DNA of 7,140 nucleotides from Actinomycetota bacterium. Lineage in GTDB: Bacteria > Actinomycetota > Thermoleophilia > Solirubrobacterales > 70-9. The stretch covers positions 1-7,140 of the forward strand of contig VAYK01000169.1 of NCBI GenBank assembly GCA_005884985.1. Direction: 5' to 3'. A program made the translations under genes and the position numbers. Positions within the stretch are counted from its first letter, which is position 1. Each line of letters opens with the position of its first letter. Shown here one piece after another: positions 6,065 through 7,140 of this stretch. The notes under the pieces were generated by a model that did not search any database, was not told the DNA's origin, and was given only the letters and a program-made list of their open reading frames with translations.

Positions 6065-7057
6065 ATGGCGGTGGCTGCAGCGATCGACACGCCCGACCTC
6101 GGCGCCAGCCTCCACCGCTTCCTGAACGCGGCGCAGGCCTTCTTTGCGAGCATTGCCGACCTCGCCTGGGGATATCTGGCGGCGGCCCTGCTCCTGTCCC
6201 TGGCGCTCCAGCTCGCCCGGGCACACGGCTGGGCCAACGCCCTCCGCGCCGCATATCCGAAGTCGCGGGTCTCCGAGACCGGCATCGCGGCGGCGTTCCT
6301 GGTCGGCGCGGGCATGAACGGGATCCTCCCGGCCCACGGCGGCGACGCATTGAAGATCGTGCTGGCCAGGCGCAGCGTCGAGCGCTCCTCCTATCCCACG
6401 ATCGTCTCGTCGTTCGCGGCGCTGGCGCCGTTCGACACGGCGATGGGGTTGCTGGTGCTGCTGTACGCGATCACCCAGGGGCTACTGCCGCGGGCGCCGC
6501 GATTCCCGCACCTGCCCGCCTTCGAGATCACCTTCTGGGCCGCCCACCCGGAGGCCCTGATGCTGATGCTGACGCTGATCGGGATCGGGGCCTTCGCCCT
6601 CGTCGCGATCCTGTCCCGTCGGGTCGAGTCGTTCTGGCAGCGGGTCAAGCAGGGACTGGCGATCTTCCGGGAGCCCGCCCGATACGCCCGCGAGGTTGCG
6701 GGCTGGCAACTGGTCGGCTGGCTCTGCCGCTTCGCCTCGTTCTGGCTCTTCCTCGAGGCCTTCCACATCGGCGGCTCGGTTCAGAACGTGCTCCTGGTCT
6801 TGAGCGTCCAGTCGATCAGCGGCGCGCTTCCGTTCACCCCGGGCGGAGCGGGCGCGCAGCAGGCGCTCCTCGTGGCCACGCTCGGAGGAGCCTCGCACGC
6901 GGCGGTCCTCTCCTACTCCGTCGGCCAGCAGCTCGCGGTCATCGCCTGGGGGCTGCTGATCGCGTTCGGAGCGCTTCTGTACATCTCTCGTGTAAGCGGC
7001 TGGCGCGCCCTGATCCGCGAGGGCGAAGCCGCCCGCGCCGAGGCGAGCGTCAAGTAG
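6065..7057 (+). CDS. UPF0104 / lysylphosphatidylglycerol synthase TM-domain family membrane protein
   Basis: 330 residues with about seven to eight hydrophobic segments (about 34-52, 72-92, 112-136, 163-183, 214-233, 240-262, 282-306). The family motif around MNGILPAHGGDALKIVLARR (84-103) and the second conserved loop LPFTPGGAGAQQALL (255-269) match the membrane domain shared by MprF-type flippases and AglD-like proteins (LPG_synthase_TM, PF03706). There is no aminoacyl-transferase domain and no fused glycosyltransferase, so this is a stand-alone version. Known relatives move or help modify lipids or lipid-linked sugars in the cytoplasmic membrane; the substrate here is unknown. The N-terminal 30 residues are amphipathic and the C-terminus ends in a short charged tail. 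It diverges from the polytopic membrane-protein gene across 14 bp and could belong to the same envelope pathway. Confidence 0.87.
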   Translation: MAVAAAIDTPDLGASLHRFLNAAQAFFASIADLAWGYLAAALLLSLALQLARAHGWANALRAAYPKSRVSETGIAAAFLVGAGMNGILPAHGGDALKIVLARRSVERSSYPTIVSSFAALAPFDTAMGLLVLLYAITQGLLPRAPRFPHLPAFEITFWAAHPEALMLMLTLIGIGAFALVAILSRRVESFWQRVKQGLAIFREPARYAREVAGWQLVGWLCRFASFWLFLEAFHIGGSVQNVLLVLSVQSISGALPFTPGGAGAQQALLVATLGGASHAAVLSYSVGQQLAVIAWGLLIAFGALLYISRVSGWRALIREGEAARAEASVK

Positions 7058-7086
7058 GCGCCCGACGTGGATTCGGAATCAATCGC

Positions 7087-7140
7087 CTAGCCGCGCGCGT
7101 ATTCGACCCGGATCTGCTTCCCCTTCAGCTTCGTGCCCTC
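7087..7140 (-). CDS. 3' end of a gene, possibly an RRM-type RNA-binding protein
   Basis: Seventeen codons are visible, reading EGTKLKGKQIRVEYARG followed by TAG, and the frame continues past the window edge. The pattern of a turn, then l-x-G-k-x-I-R-V-e-y-A, resembles the last strand of an RNA recognition motif (RRM) in small bacterial RNA-binding proteins. Too little is present to be sure. It converges with the UPF0104-type gene across 29 bp. Confidence 0.4.
   Translation of the reverse strand, partial: EGTKLKGKQIRVEYARG

Noticed and set aside
7070..7080. GATTC-G-GAATC palindrome in the 29-bp gap before the last gene
   Set aside because: The one-base centre cannot form a hairpin loop, and a 5-bp arm is too short to support an operator call alone.

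Overview
The window is GC-rich DNA (about 70% by eye) with almost exclusively G/C third codon positions and very tight gene packing. It fits a high-GC Actinomycetota genome. A Thermoleophilia/Solirubrobacterales-like soil lineage is my best guess from the feel of the proteins, but no marker gene here proves it. I see no mobile element, CRISPR array, tRNA or rRNA.

Layout: (1) 2-654 (+) is the 3' part of a TauE/SafE-type permease gene that looks decayed, with an internal deletion plus frameshift near 272-283 and an in-frame TAG at 514. (2) 722-3704 holds three genes on alternating strands: an ACAD10/11-type acyl-CoA dehydrogenase (+), an ACAD10/11-type aminoglycoside-phosphotransferase-fold kinase (-) and a HAD-IA hydrolase (+). 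These are the three domains fused in the animal protein ACAD10, here as separate adjacent genes. By analogy with ACAD10/11 and the Pseudomonas Lva levulinate pathway, the kinase would phosphorylate a 4-hydroxyacyl-CoA and the dehydrogenase-fold enzyme would remove the phosphate so that beta-oxidation can proceed. (3) 3706-6050 (-) is a two-gene overlapping unit: a polytopic membrane protein with a large extracytoplasmic tail (possibly GT-C-like), then an EamA/DMT transporter. (4) 6065-7057 (+), divergent from it, is a UPF0104/LPG-synthase-TM type membrane protein. (5) 7087-7140 (-) is the 3' end of another gene, perhaps an RRM-type RNA-binding protein.

The junctions are the most striking architectural feature. 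The kinase and HAD genes diverge from start codons that share one CCATGG palindrome. The HAD and EamA genes converge with one base between their stop codons. The EamA start overlaps the preceding gene by 13 bp, and the last divergent pair is 14 bp apart. TANNNT (-10-like) boxes lie 7-8 nt before the ATG of the dehydrogenase, kinase and HAD genes, which would suit leaderless transcripts. Seven of the eight natural gene ends use TAG. The clearest biology is the split ACAD10-like module. The three envelope membrane proteins form a second, more speculative group.
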